NCBI GenBank assembly: GCA_023511915.1
Contig: JAIMAN010000025.1
Span: 1 to 35,960 of the forward strand
Source of the DNA: Armatimonadota bacterium
GTDB taxonomy: Bacteria > Armatimonadota > Fimbriimonadia > Fimbriimonadales > GBS-DC
Direction: 5' to 3'
Length of the DNA stretch: 35,960 bases
The notes below the pieces were generated by a model. That model was not told the origin of the DNA, ran no database searches, and saw only the letters and a program-made list of their open reading frames with translations. The position numbers and the translations under genes are program-made. This document shows, piece after piece, positions 16,866 to 25,258 of this stretch; the stretch's first letter is position 1; each line of letters starts with the position of its first letter.

Positions 16866-18098
16866 ATGATACCCCGCCATCTCACGGAACGGGTTCTGGA
16901 ACGGCTTGCGATTGCGCCTGCGGTGTTTTTGAACGGGGCGCGGCAGGTCGGCAAGACGACCTTAGCGAAGCAGCTTATCGACGCAGGCGCGCTGCGCGCC
17001 TACTACACGCTGGACACCCTTGAGACTCTCCAAGCGGCGCGAGCCGACCCGCAAGGCTTCGTGGACAACCTGCCGCTGGGCGCAGTGGTGGACGAAGTGC
17101 AGCGCGCGCCTGAGCTGTTGCTGCCGCTCAAGCGACGCATCGACGCTGAGCGTCAGGCGGGGATGTTCCTGCTGACAGGCTCCGCGAACCCGCTCACGCT
17201 GCCGCGCGTGGCGGACGCGCTGGTGGGGCGCATGGCGACCCTGACGCTACACCCCTTCTCGCAAGGCGAACTGGAGGGTACCCCGTCGAATTGGCTGACG
17301 CGAGCCTTCACGGGCGCGTTCCAGATGGCGACCTACGAGCCGCTGAGCGACATCTGGGCGCGGGTGGCGCAGGGCGGCTACCCAGAAGCCGTCGCACTCG
17401 CCGACCCGCGTCGGCGTCAGCTCCGACTTCGCGATTACGCCGACACGCTCCTGACGCGCGATGTGCAGATACTCGCCGACATAGAGCGCACCGCAGATCT
17501 GGCGCGCCTGCTGCGCCTGCTGGCGGCGCAGACCTGCCAGAGTCTCAACTTAGCCAGCCTCTCGCGCGAGTCGAGAATCCCGCACTCCACGCTGCAACGG
17601 TACTTCGCGCTGCTGGAGACGCTGATGGTAGTCGTGCGCGTCCCCCCCTGGTACGCGAACATCAGCCAGCGGTTGCTCAAGTCGCCCAAAGTGATGCTCA
17701 ACGACACGGGGCTTGCGCTGGCGTTGCTGAACTACACCGAGGCGCGCCTTGCCGAAGACGACCTACTGCGCGGGCGGATGCTGGAAAACTTCGTCGGCAT
17801 GGAACTGTTGAAGCAGATTGCCTGCGCCCCTGAAACCTACCAGTTGTACCATCTGCGCACGGCGAAAGGTCAGGAGGTGGATTTCGTGCTGGAAGACCCA
17901 GCGGGCAGGCTGTTTGGCGTCGAGGTGAAGGCGTCGGCGACGGTGCAAACGAACGATTTTCGCCACCTGCGCGCGTTTCGCGCGTGGGCAGGCGAGCGCT
18001 GGGCAGGGGGCGTCGTGTTCTATCTGGGCGCGACGCAGGTTCCGTTCGGCGAAGGGCTGTGGGCGTCGCCGCTGCAAACCCTGTGGCGCGATTCGTGA
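16866..18098 (+). CDS. AAA_14/DUF4143 ATPase
   Basis: The protein has 410 residues. MIPRHLTERVLERLAIAPAVFLNGARQVGKTTLAKQLI holds the Walker A motif (GARQVGKTT), AVVDEVQRAPELLLPLKRRID the Walker B region, and FLLTGSANPLTL the sensor 1 motif. The C-terminal DUF4143 part contains QEVDFVLEDPAGRLFGVEVKAS, a PD-(D/E)xK-like fold with Asp and Glu-Val-Lys in place. Proteins of this type are common in accessory genomes; a general cellular role is not established. A large inverted repeat immediately before the ATG suggests self-contained control. It follows the toxin-antitoxin pair and an Uma2 scar. Confidence 0.92.
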   Translation: MIPRHLTERVLERLAIAPAVFLNGARQVGKTTLAKQLIDAGALRAYYTLDTLETLQAARADPQGFVDNLPLGAVVDEVQRAPELLLPLKRRIDAERQAGMFLLTGSANPLTLPRVADALVGRMATLTLHPFSQGELEGTPSNWLTRAFTGAFQMATYEPLSDIWARVAQGGYPEAVALADPRRRQLRLRDYADTLLTRDVQILADIERTADLARLLRLLAAQTCQSLNLASLSRESRIPHSTLQRYFALLETLMVVVRVPPWYANISQRLLKSPKVMLNDTGLALALLNYTEARLAEDDLLRGRMLENFVGMELLKQIACAPETYQLYHLRTAKGQEVDFVLEDPAGRLFGVEVKASATVQTNDFRHLRAFRAWAGERWAGGVVFYLGATQVPFGEGLWASPLQTLWRDS

Positions 18099-18120
18099 TA
18101 CACCCCCGACGGTTTTTGGG

Positions 18121-18126
18121 TACACT
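18121..18126 (+). promoter_or_regulatory. -10 box upstream of the GAF gene
   Basis: TTGGGTACACT precedes an AGGAGG Shine-Dalgarno at 18136-18141 and the TTG start at 18152. The leader would be about 20 nt. Confidence 0.4.
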
Positions 18127-18151
18127 TAATTTTGCAGGAGGCAGATAACCG

Positions 18152-19543
18152 TTGGGCGACGCGGGTCAGCCTGCGTGGGGCGTGTGGCTGTCGAGGTTAG
18201 AGCAGGGCGCGCCCCCAGGCGAGGCGATTGAAGACGCGCTGCGCTGGCTGCTCGAAGCGACCGCCGCGCAGGTTGCGGTGCTGTTCCTGCCCGACCCCAG
18301 CGGCGAGCAGGTGGAGTTCGCCTCTGTGGCAGGCGAGCGCGCGGACGAGTTGCGCGGCTTCCGCCTGCGCCCTGCCGACGCGCTCGTCGCTCCCGCCCTA
18401 CTGAACCGCGAAGTGTGGCGCTATTCCGCCGAGACCTACCAAGAGCCGATTGGCGCAATCGCCACAGGCATCGCCATCCCGCTGCCGAGCCTGCCGAAAA
18501 GCGCGCTTGCCCTGCTGAACCGCCCCACGCCGTTCGACGATGCGCACCTTGACCTGCTGGAGCAGATCGCCGCGCCCATCGAGCTGCTGCTGCGCCTGCA
18601 GCATGTGCAGACCCAACTGGAGCAGCGCGAGCGCGCGCTGGGGTGGCTCAGCCGCCTGCCGAAGCGACTCGGCGCGGACTTGAGCCTGCAGCACGCGCTG
18701 GAGACCGTCGAGTCGCTGATGCGCAAGGTCGCGCCCGAAGGGGGCGGCGTGTGGATCTACGACGAGAACCGCCGCGCGCTGCTGCTGGCGACCCAGTACG
18801 GCGGGGACACCCTGCCCGAACAGATTGCACCCGACGAGCTGCCCCCAAGCTGGACGGATACGCCTGTGGAGACCGTCTGGGGTGGGCGACGCTACCGCGC
18901 CTACGCCCTCGCGCTCGCCGAGCAGCCGCTGGGACTGCTCGCCCTCGCCCTGCCCGCCGACGCGCCCGACGCGCTGGAGTGGCTGTCCCCCCTGCTGGGG
19001 CACATCGCGCTCACGCTCTCCAACGCGCTGCTGTACGAGCAGACCGCCCAGCGCGCCCAGCACATGGCGAAGCTGTACGACCTCTCGCTCCAGCTGGGCG
19101 AGACGCAGAGCCTGCGCGAGGTGCTGCGCCTGCTGTGTCGCACGGCGCACGAACTCATCCCGCACGACTACACCGTCGTGTACCTGCCCAGCCGCCGCGA
19201 GCCTGACCGACTTGCGCCCGTGTATGTCGAGCCGCTCAGCGAGACGCTACTGGCGCACAGCCCCGACGCGCAATACAGCCTGCCTGGCTGGGTCTACGCC
19301 TTCAACGCGCCGATCGCCGCGCCCGATTTGGAGCAGCACCCGCAGAACCTCAAGGAGCCGCTGCCCGGCAGGTTCGCCTCCGCGCTGGCTGCGCCGCTGC
19401 AGGTCGCCGAGCGCACACTGGGCGCGATTCTGCTGCTCACGACCACCCCACGCGAGTTCACCCTGTCGGAAGTGGAGCTGCTGTTCACCCTTGCGAACAC
19501 GGGCGCGCTGCGCCTGCACACGCTGGAGCGCACGCATGCGTAA
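18152..19543 (+). CDS. Multi-GAF domain protein
   Basis: The protein has 463 residues from a TTG start with AGGAGG ten bases upstream. Three GAF-like regions are visible. The first is at about 20-150 (LLEATAAQVAVLFLPDP to FDDAHLDLLEQIAAPIELLL). The second is at 165-300 (LQHALETVESLMRKVAPEGGGVWIYDENRRALLLATQYGG to LLGHIALTLSNALLYEQ). The third is at 310-460 (SLREVLRLLCRTAHELIPHDYTVVYLPS to FTLSEVELLFTLANTGAL). Short coiled segments link them. No kinase, cyclase or DNA-binding output domain is present, so it must act through a partner. It overlaps the nuclease gene by eight bases. Confidence 0.85.
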   Translation: MGDAGQPAWGVWLSRLEQGAPPGEAIEDALRWLLEATAAQVAVLFLPDPSGEQVEFASVAGERADELRGFRLRPADALVAPALLNREVWRYSAETYQEPIGAIATGIAIPLPSLPKSALALLNRPTPFDDAHLDLLEQIAAPIELLLRLQHVQTQLEQRERALGWLSRLPKRLGADLSLQHALETVESLMRKVAPEGGGVWIYDENRRALLLATQYGGDTLPEQIAPDELPPSWTDTPVETVWGGRRYRAYALALAEQPLGLLALALPADAPDALEWLSPLLGHIALTLSNALLYEQTAQRAQHMAKLYDLSLQLGETQSLREVLRLLCRTAHELIPHDYTVVYLPSRREPDRLAPVYVEPLSETLLAHSPDAQYSLPGWVYAFNAPIAAPDLEQHPQNLKEPLPGRFASALAAPLQVAERTLGAILLLTTTPREFTLSEVELLFTLANTGALRLHTLERTHA

Positions 19544-20300
19544 GCCGACCTTCAGCCCCACCAAACTCACGACCTACCTCACCTGCCGCGTGAAGTACCA
19601 CTGGGCGTATATGACCCCCTACGGGCGGTGGATGCGCCGTCGGAACCCAGCCTTCGCGTTCGGCGCGAACCTGCACCGCGCGCTGGAGTTTTTTCACACC
19701 GCAGGCGGCGCGGAGAAACTCTCGCCCGACGAGTTCCGCCACGCACTGGAGAGCCTCTGGAGCGACGCGGGCTTCGAATCGGAGCAGCAGAGCGAGGCGT
19801 TCAAGCAGCACGGGCACGCGCTGGTGAGCCAGTACTACGAAGCGCAAGCCGCGCAGCCTGCCGAAGCGGTCGTGCTGTTCACGGAGCGGACGCTGCGGCG
19901 CGATATGGGACGCTACATCCTCACCGGGCGCATCGATCGCGTCGACGAACACCCCGACGGCGCGCTGGAGATTATCGACTACAAAAGCGGGCGCGCCGAG
20001 GTTGACGAAGAGCAGGTGCGCAACGACCTCGCGCTGCACTGCTATGCCCTGCTGCTGCAGGAGATCTACCCCGACCGCCCGCTGTGGATTGCGATTTACG
20101 CCCTGCGCCCCAACAAAAAGGTCGCTGTGCCGCTGGACGCCGACGCGCTCGTCGAGTTTCGCGAGCTGCTCAACGCGCTGGTTGCGCAGATTCTGGACGA
20201 GGACTGGGACATGCTTGCGCCGCGCTGGATTCCCCACTGCGCAGGATGCGAGTTTGTGGAACTCTGCGTGCGCCATTTGGGGCTTAATCCCGCTGAATAA
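19536..20300 (+). CDS. PD-(D/E)xK nuclease, RecB/Cas4-like with Cys cluster
   Basis: The protein has 254 residues. KLTTYLTCRVKYHWAY and GANLHRALEFFH form the N-terminal helical part. TGRIDRVDEHPDGALEIIDYKSGR holds the Asp-n-Asp-Tyr-Lys active site, followed by QVRNDLALHCYALLL. CAGCEFVELC near the C-terminus plus Cys in YLTC give four cysteines spaced as in the iron-sulfur clusters of AddB and Cas4. This suggests a metal-dependent DNA exonuclease in repair. No cas genes, helicase or repeats are nearby. The start overlaps the GAF gene by eight bases, so the two are co-translated, an odd pairing. Confidence 0.9.
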   Translation: MRKPTFSPTKLTTYLTCRVKYHWAYMTPYGRWMRRRNPAFAFGANLHRALEFFHTAGGAEKLSPDEFRHALESLWSDAGFESEQQSEAFKQHGHALVSQYYEAQAAQPAEAVVLFTERTLRRDMGRYILTGRIDRVDEHPDGALEIIDYKSGRAEVDEEQVRNDLALHCYALLLQEIYPDRPLWIAIYALRPNKKVAVPLDADALVEFRELLNALVAQILDEDWDMLAPRWIPHCAGCEFVELCVRHLGLNPAE

Positions 20301-20359
20301 TCACCATATTTTCCGCCCAATCGCTTGTAAAACCAGCAGGAATCGGATACAGCCTGTGG

Positions 20360-20365
20360 TATAGT
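20360..20365 (+). promoter_or_regulatory. -10 box of the ftsB-like gene
   Basis: GTGGTATAGT lies 19 bases before the ATG at 20385. CGGAG near 20374 could serve as the ribosome-binding site. Confidence 0.45.
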
Positions 20366-20384
20366 TTGCGCAACGGAGCAGACG

Positions 20385-20675
20385 ATGGCGAAAACAGGGA
20401 GGGTTTACGGACTTTGGAGCGTTGCGCTCTGGCTGCTGGCGGCGGGGCTGCTGATTGGCACGACGCCGCGCACAGCCGAGCATTTCGCCCACTGGCGCAC
20501 GCTGCGCGCCGAGAACGCCCAGCTGGAGCAGAAGCTGGCGCGCCTGCACGCGGAGGAACGCGCGCTGGAAGCGGAACTGCAGCGCGTGCAGACCGACTTG
20601 GGGCGCGAGGCGCTCGCCCGACAGCGCGGCTGGCTGCGCAAAGGCGAAGAGCCGCTGCGCATCAACCGCCCCTAA
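20385..20675 (+). CDS. FtsB/DivIC-like septum protein
   Basis: The protein has 96 residues. One transmembrane helix lies at about 8-26 (YGLWSVALWLLAAGLLIGT). A coiled coil follows at 33-75 (LRAENAQLEQKLARLHAEERALEAELQRVQTDL). The end, GREALARQRGWLRKGEEPLRI, corresponds to the conserved FtsB/DivIC tail (ARE.LG.VKPGE). The family links FtsL and FtsQ in the divisome. Size and domain order fit well, but small coiled-coil membrane proteins are easily confused, so no symbol is given. Its TAA overlaps the TAG of the converging cupin gene. Confidence 0.8.
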   Translation: MAKTGRVYGLWSVALWLLAAGLLIGTTPRTAEHFAHWRTLRAENAQLEQKLARLHAEERALEAELQRVQTDLGREALARQRGWLRKGEEPLRINRP

Positions 20676-21190
20676 AACACATACGGCGCGGTCTCAGGGT
20701 TCGCCCGCAGCGCGTCCCATTCCGCATCGGAGACGGGCTGCGGCTTGTCGCGCTCGGCGTCTACGGTGCAAAGAAACCCGAACGGCTCGCCGTAGGGGTT
20801 CACCCAGCGGTGTGGCACAAGCGGCGGCACATACACAATATCCAGCGGCTGGAGTTCGAACACGCGCGTACCCACCACCGCGCGCCCGCGCCCCCGCACC
20901 ACCACCACCAGATGCACATGCGCGTGCTTCTCCAAGCTGGAGTAGCCGTCAGGCGCGATTTCAAAGTAGCGCAGCGCGAACCCCGCCTCGATGTACGGCG
21001 GGCGTCCGAGGCTGTAGCGTGTAATCCCGCGCCAGCCCATGCCGCGCGCGTCGCCCGCATGCTCCTTATACGCCACGGGCACAATCCCCTGCCACTGGAA
21101 CTGCGCTGCGTCGAAGGGGATATGCAGCCGCCGAAGCGCGTCCTGCAGCGCCTCGGCAGCCTGCGCCATCGTCTCTGCGCTCGGTTTCAT
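20672..21190 (-). CDS. Cupin-domain protein
   Basis: The protein has 172 residues. FALRYFEIAPDGYSSLEKHAHVHLVVVVRGRGRAVVG is cupin motif 1 with metal ligands in EKHAHVH. LQPLDIVYVPPLVPHRWVNPYGEPFGFLC is motif 2 with the final His. An 80-residue helical N-terminal segment precedes the barrel. Single-domain cupins bind metals and may be isomerases, dioxygenases or sensors, so the reaction is not predictable. The start overlaps the M28 peptidase stop (ATGA at 21187-21190), so the two are co-translated. The end overlaps the ftsB-like stop codon on the other strand. Confidence 0.88.
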   Translation of the reverse strand: MKPSAETMAQAAEALQDALRRLHIPFDAAQFQWQGIVPVAYKEHAGDARGMGWRGITRYSLGRPPYIEAGFALRYFEIAPDGYSSLEKHAHVHLVVVVRGRGRAVVGTRVFELQPLDIVYVPPLVPHRWVNPYGEPFGFLCTVDAERDKPQPVSDAEWDALRANPETAPYVF

Positions 21191-22770
21191 CGCCGTCGGA
21201 GCAAGCCCTCAAGGTTCACCCGCGCGGGTCGCTCTGGCGCGTCCGCCAGCTCCCACGCCAGCCCAAATACCGTGCGCGCCACCCGCGCCATCTTCTCGAA
21301 GTCGATCTTCTCCACCGAGTCCGTCACTTGGTGATAGTCCGCGTGCAACCCCGAAAAGAAGAAGACCGCAGGGATGCCCTTGCTCACGAAGCTGTAATGG
21401 TCGCTGCGGAAAAAGAGCTGCTCGGGGTGGCTCAGCGAGTCGTACATCGGGTTCAGCTCCATCCGCAGGTACTGGTCGTTCACGCGCTTGAGTACCGCGC
21501 CAATGTCGGGACTGGCGACATTCGGTCCAATCACATAGACCTCGTTCGGTCCCGACAGGTCGCGGTTGCGCGGGTTCGTGTCGCCCGCGTGCTTGCTGCG
21601 CCCCACCATGTCCATGTTGAGGTTCACGACGATGTTCTCCAGCGGCACGGTCGGTCGCTCCACAAACAGGCGCGAGCCGAGCAGCCCCCGCTCCTCGCCC
21701 GCGTACCAGAGCAGTAGGATGGAGCGCTTCGGGCGCGGTCCTGTGGCGAACGCTTCGGCAATCTCCAGCAGCGCAATCGAGCCAGAGCCGTTGTCGTCCG
21801 CGCCGTTGAAGATGCGATCCTCGCCCCGCGCGGCGACGCCCACATGGTCTAAGTGCGCCCCGATGGAGACATACTCACGCTTCAGCGCGGGATCGGAGCC
21901 TTCCACCACGCCGATCACGCTGCGCGCCGTCTCCGTGCGCGTCTGCACGCTGAGCGTGATACTCATCTGCTTGTTGGGGCTGAGCGCGAAGGATGGCGCG
22001 GGGTCGTTGTCGTTCGCCCGTCGAATCAGCTCGGCGGCGGAAACCCGCTCGCCCGCAAACAGCGCGTCCAGCATCGGCGCGGAAGCGACAATCACGGGAA
22101 CCCGACTTGCGCGATCTAAGCCTTCCAAAGTGCGTCGCTGGCTCCACGCGCGGGCAATCCGTTCGATGCGCTCCATGTCCGACGGGTCGATGCGCAAGAT
22201 TGCCAGTGCGCCCTTCTCCTCGGCGTTCTGTTCGGGCGAGCGCCAGCCAGCGGTCTGCGCGGCGTCCAGCCCCTGCTCGACGACCTCCTTCGGGTAGCCC
22301 GCCTGCACCACCAGCACCTTGCCCTGCACTTCCAGCCCCGCGTAGGGGTCGATGCCCTTGTCGGGGTTCGACCATCCGTTGCCGACATAGACCAGCGGCG
22401 CAGTTGCGTTCAACGCCACAGGGCGCGCCACGAAGCCCACCCCGTACTCGAAGCTCTGCCCGCCAATCCGAATGCGCGTCTCGGCGGGATCGATGGCGTC
22501 TGTGCGGAAGCGCAGCGTCTGGTAGTAGGTGCCGTTCTCGCCTGCGGGTTTCACCCCCCAGCGCTGCAGGTGCGACACGATATACATCCCCGCCAACTCC
22601 AGTCCGCGCGAGGGGGTGTCGCGTCCTTCCAGCTCGTCGGAGGCGATGAACTCCAAGTGGGCGCGCAGGTCGGTCGGGGTGATGGTTTCGGCGCGGCTGA
22701 TCCACGCAGGCGCGTCCGCCCACGCCCACATCAGCCACAGCGCAAGGCTCAGCGACAGAAAGCGTCTCAT
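21187..22770 (-). CDS. Secreted M28-family aminopeptidase with PA domain
   Basis: The protein has 527 residues from the ATG at 22770. The frame is open further upstream, but this start gives a signal peptide (MRRFLSLSLALWLMWAWADA) right behind a promoter. A PA-type insert lies at about 120-250 (GKVLVVQAGYPKEVVEQG; GALAILRID). The zinc peptidase core has GAHLDHVG and FNGADDNGSGSIALLEIA (His, Asp), WYAGEERGLLGSRLF (Glu-Glu), LNMDMVGR (Asp) and a final His in GLHADYHQVTDSVEKID. The enzyme should act outside the cytoplasm on peptides, releasing N-terminal residues. All metal ligands are present, so it looks active. Confidence 0.95.
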   Translation of the reverse strand: MRRFLSLSLALWLMWAWADAPAWISRAETITPTDLRAHLEFIASDELEGRDTPSRGLELAGMYIVSHLQRWGVKPAGENGTYYQTLRFRTDAIDPAETRIRIGGQSFEYGVGFVARPVALNATAPLVYVGNGWSNPDKGIDPYAGLEVQGKVLVVQAGYPKEVVEQGLDAAQTAGWRSPEQNAEEKGALAILRIDPSDMERIERIARAWSQRRTLEGLDRASRVPVIVASAPMLDALFAGERVSAAELIRRANDNDPAPSFALSPNKQMSITLSVQTRTETARSVIGVVEGSDPALKREYVSIGAHLDHVGVAARGEDRIFNGADDNGSGSIALLEIAEAFATGPRPKRSILLLWYAGEERGLLGSRLFVERPTVPLENIVVNLNMDMVGRSKHAGDTNPRNRDLSGPNEVYVIGPNVASPDIGAVLKRVNDQYLRMELNPMYDSLSHPEQLFFRSDHYSFVSKGIPAVFFFSGLHADYHQVTDSVEKIDFEKMARVARTVFGLAWELADAPERPARVNLEGLLRRR

Positions 22771-22776
22771 GGCAGT

Positions 22777-22782
22777 ATTGTA
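22777..22782 (-). promoter_or_regulatory. -10 box of the M28 peptidase gene (leaderless type)
   Basis: On the minus strand GTGGTACAAT ends six bases before the ATG at 22770. Confidence 0.65.
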
Positions 22783-22841
22783 CCACTTGTGGCAAAGCAC
22801 TCGGAAGGGCGCAGCAACTACACGCCTACAAATATATCGGG

Positions 22842-22847
22842 TACAAT
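22842..22847 (+). promoter_or_regulatory. -10 box of the acyl-CoA synthetase gene
   Basis: CGGGTACAAT lies 32 bases before the ATG at 22880, with GAGGTGG as a ribosome-binding site. It faces the M28 promoter across 60 bases. Confidence 0.55.
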
Positions 22848-22879
22848 TCGCCTCACTGAACAGTCGGTAGAGGTGGAGC

Positions 22880-24640
22880 ATGGCAACGAACTATCTCAAG
22901 GGCGAGCCGTTAGAGTTGCGCTGGCGCAGCAGTTGGTGCGAGCATCAGGCGCGCACGATTCCGTCGCTGTTCCAATCGCAAGCGGAGACGCTCGGCGATT
23001 CGACGCTTTACTTGGTCAAGCGGGAGGGTGCATATCAGCCCGTTTCGTGGCAGACCGTGCGGCGCGATGTGGAGACGCTCGCCGCCGCCCTGATTGCACG
23101 GGGCATCCAGCCCGGCGACCGCGTCGCGATTCTGTCCGAGAACCGCTACGAGTGGGTCGTCGCCGACCTCGCGATCCTGCACGCGGGCGCAGCGTCCGTC
23201 ACCCTGCACTTCCCGCTCACGCCCGAACAGGTCGAAGAGCAACTGCGCGATTCCGAATCCTGCGCGATTTTCGCCTCCACCGCGCAGCAGGCGCAGAAGG
23301 TGGAATCGATCCGCGACCGCCTGCCCGCGCTGAAGCACTACTTCAGTTTCGACGCCGTCAGCGGCTGGACGCCTATCGCGCAACTGCAGCAGGAGGGCGA
23401 GCAACTGCTGCGCGACAAGCCGACGCTGGTGCGCGAGACGGCGGAACTGAACCACTGGGACAGCCTCGCCACGCTCATTTACACTTCGGGCACCACAGGC
23501 GACAGTAAGGGCGTGATGCTCTCGCACGGGAACCTGCTCGCCAACATGTACGCCTGCATGCAGGTGTTCCCGCCGCCTGGGCGCGACTATGTGATGTTCA
23601 ACTTTTTGCCGCTCAGTCATATCTACGCACACACCTGCGACCACCTCGTGGCGATTGCGCTGGGGGTGCAGATGGCGTTCGCCGAGAGTTTCGATACGCT
23701 GGCGCAGAATCTGCAGGAGGTGCGCCCGCATGCGATTAACGGCGTGCCGCGCTTCTACGAAAAAGTGCGCGAGCGCGTGATGCAGGTGATTGGCAGCAAG
23801 CCGTTTCTGCGCCTGCTGGGTAGCTACGCCCGCAAAAAGGGCATGCGCCGCGCGTTCGGCGGCAGGCTCATCTGGGCGATCAGCGGCGGCGCCGCCTTAG
23901 ACCCGCAAGTCGCCGAATTCTACTGGGAGAACGGCATCCAACTCTTTCAGGGCTACGGGTTGACCGAGACTTCGCCCGTGCTGACGGGCAACAACCCCAA
24001 ACACAACAAAATCGGCACAGCGGGCATCCCCTTCCCTGGCGTGGAAATCAAAATCGCCGACGACGGCGAGATCCTCGCGCGCGGACCCAACATCATGAAG
24101 GGCTACTGGCGCAAGCCCGAAGCGACCGCACAGGCAATTGACCCCGACGGCTGGTTCCACACGGGCGATGTCGGCGAGATTGTGGACGACCAATACCTGC
24201 GCATCACCGACCGCAAGAAGGACATCTTCGTGCTGGCGGGCGGCAAAAACATCGCGCCCGTGGCGCTGGAGAACGCGCTGATACGCAACCCCTACATCGA
24301 GCAGGCGGTCATCTACGGCGACAAAAAGAAGTTCGTCGCCGCGCTGATTGTGCCCGACTTCGTGCAACTCGAAGAGTGGGCGCAGCAGCAGGGTATTCAG
24401 TACGATTCCCGCGAGTCGCTGGTGCAGAACCCACAGGTGTACGCCTTCATCGCGCAACAGGTGGAGGACGCGATGCGCCCGTTTGCGAACTACGAGCGCG
24501 TCAAACGGTTCATTCTGCTGCCGCAGGCGTTCACTTTCGAGACGGGCGATGTGACCATCACGCTCAAGATGCGCCGCGCCCGCATTATCGAACGCTACCG
24601 CGAGCAACTGGACGCGCTTTACGACGAAGAGCGGGTATAA
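22880..24640 (+). CDS. Long-chain acyl-CoA synthetase (AMP-binding)
   Basis: The protein has 586 residues. The adenylate-forming motifs appear in order: TLIYTSGTTGDSKGVMLSHG (phosphate loop), FNFLPLSHIYAHTCDHLV, GVPRFYEKV, GYGLTETSPVLTGN, DGWFHTGDVGEI, and DRKKDIFVLAGGKNIAP before a C-terminal domain ending in VTITLKMRRARIIERY. It matches the long-chain FadD/FAA subgroup in length and in the GVPRFYEKV linker. It converts fatty acid, ATP and CoA to acyl-CoA, AMP and pyrophosphate. The usual catalytic Lys region near the end reads TLKMRR. The stop codon lies inside the rpsP promoter. Confidence 0.95.
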   Translation: MATNYLKGEPLELRWRSSWCEHQARTIPSLFQSQAETLGDSTLYLVKREGAYQPVSWQTVRRDVETLAAALIARGIQPGDRVAILSENRYEWVVADLAILHAGAASVTLHFPLTPEQVEEQLRDSESCAIFASTAQQAQKVESIRDRLPALKHYFSFDAVSGWTPIAQLQQEGEQLLRDKPTLVRETAELNHWDSLATLIYTSGTTGDSKGVMLSHGNLLANMYACMQVFPPPGRDYVMFNFLPLSHIYAHTCDHLVAIALGVQMAFAESFDTLAQNLQEVRPHAINGVPRFYEKVRERVMQVIGSKPFLRLLGSYARKKGMRRAFGGRLIWAISGGAALDPQVAEFYWENGIQLFQGYGLTETSPVLTGNNPKHNKIGTAGIPFPGVEIKIADDGEILARGPNIMKGYWRKPEATAQAIDPDGWFHTGDVGEIVDDQYLRITDRKKDIFVLAGGKNIAPVALENALIRNPYIEQAVIYGDKKKFVAALIVPDFVQLEEWAQQQGIQYDSRESLVQNPQVYAFIAQQVEDAMRPFANYERVKRFILLPQAFTFETGDVTITLKMRRARIIERYREQLDALYDEERV

Positions 24641-24641
24641 T
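24636..24641 (+). promoter_or_regulatory. -10 box of the rpsP operon
   Basis: CGGGTATAAT overlaps the stop codon of the acyl-CoA synthetase gene. It is followed after nine bases by ATG 24651 of a nine-codon ORF and then by the rpsP start with CAGGAGG at 24660-24666. Confidence 0.65.
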
Positions 24642-24650
24642 ACCCCATCG

Positions 24651-24680
24651 ATGAGCATACAGGAGGCGTATCGATGCTGA
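24651..24680 (+). CDS. Possible nine-codon leader ORF overlapping rpsP
   Basis: ATG nine bases after TATAAT opens MSIQEAYRC, stopping at TGA 24678-24680, four bases past the A of the rpsP ATG. The rpsP Shine-Dalgarno lies within it. Ribosomes reading it would pass over the rpsP start site. It may be chance; no regulatory codon run is evident. Confidence 0.25.
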   Translation: MSIQEAYRC

Positions 24681-24958
24681 GGATTCGGTTAATGCGCGTC
24701 GGCAAAAAGAAGAAGCCTGTGTACCGCGTGGTGGTCACGCCGAGCCAAAGCCCGCGTTCGGGCAAGTGCGTGGAGATTGTCGGGCACTACAACCCGATTG
24801 CCGACCCCGCGGAGGTTCGGTTCAACGAGGAGCGCGTGCTGCACTGGCTGCGCACAGGCGCCCAGCCGACCGACACCGTGCAGCACCTGCTGAAAATCAC
24901 GGGCGTCTGGGAGAAGTTCACAACCGATTCGTCGCCAAGCGCGGCGTCAACCAACTAA
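24674..24958 (+). CDS. rpsP: 30S ribosomal protein S16
   Basis: The protein has 94 residues, with MLRIRLMRVGKKKKPVYRVVVTPSQSPRSGKCVEIVGHYNP and LHWLRTGAQPTDTVQHLLKITGVWEKF matching S16 throughout. The small-subunit protein is needed for 30S assembly. A good AGGAGG site precedes the ATG. It heads the classical rpsP-khpA-rimM order. Confidence 0.97.
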   Translation: MLRIRLMRVGKKKKPVYRVVVTPSQSPRSGKCVEIVGHYNPIADPAEVRFNEERVLHWLRTGAQPTDTVQHLLKITGVWEKFTTDSSPSAASTN

Positions 24959-24970
24959 GGGGATAGGACT

Positions 24971-25255
24971 ATGCTACGGGAGTTTCTGGAGGCGTCGATT
25001 CGCGCGCTGGTCGAAGACCAACAGGCGGTGCAGATTCAGGAAGAGCGCAACGGCTCGATGCTCCGCTACACGATTCAGGTCGCCGAGAGCGATCGCGGGC
25101 GCGTGATTGGCAAGCAGGGGCGCATCGTGAACGCGCTGCGCACCGTCGCGCAAGCCGTCGGGGCGAAGCACCGCGTGCGCGTGCAGGTCATCGTGATTAC
25201 CGACGGCGCGCCCGCCGACACAGGCGACCACGACAGCGCAGGCGACGGCGAATAA
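24971..25255 (+). CDS. khpA: KH-domain RNA-binding protein KhpA
   Basis: The protein has 94 residues. LREFLEASIRALVEDQQAVQIQE and RYTIQVAESDRGRVIGKQGRIVNALRTVAQAVGAKHRVRVQVIV contain a type II KH fold with the GKQGR loop (GxxG family motif). The family binds RNA and in other bacteria works with KhpB in division and small-RNA control. It lies 12 bases after rpsP. The C-terminal 15 residues are acidic and Gly-rich. Confidence 0.94.
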   Translation: MLREFLEASIRALVEDQQAVQIQEERNGSMLRYTIQVAESDRGRVIGKQGRIVNALRTVAQAVGAKHRVRVQVIVITDGAPADTGDHDSAGDGE

Positions 25256-25258
25256 GCG

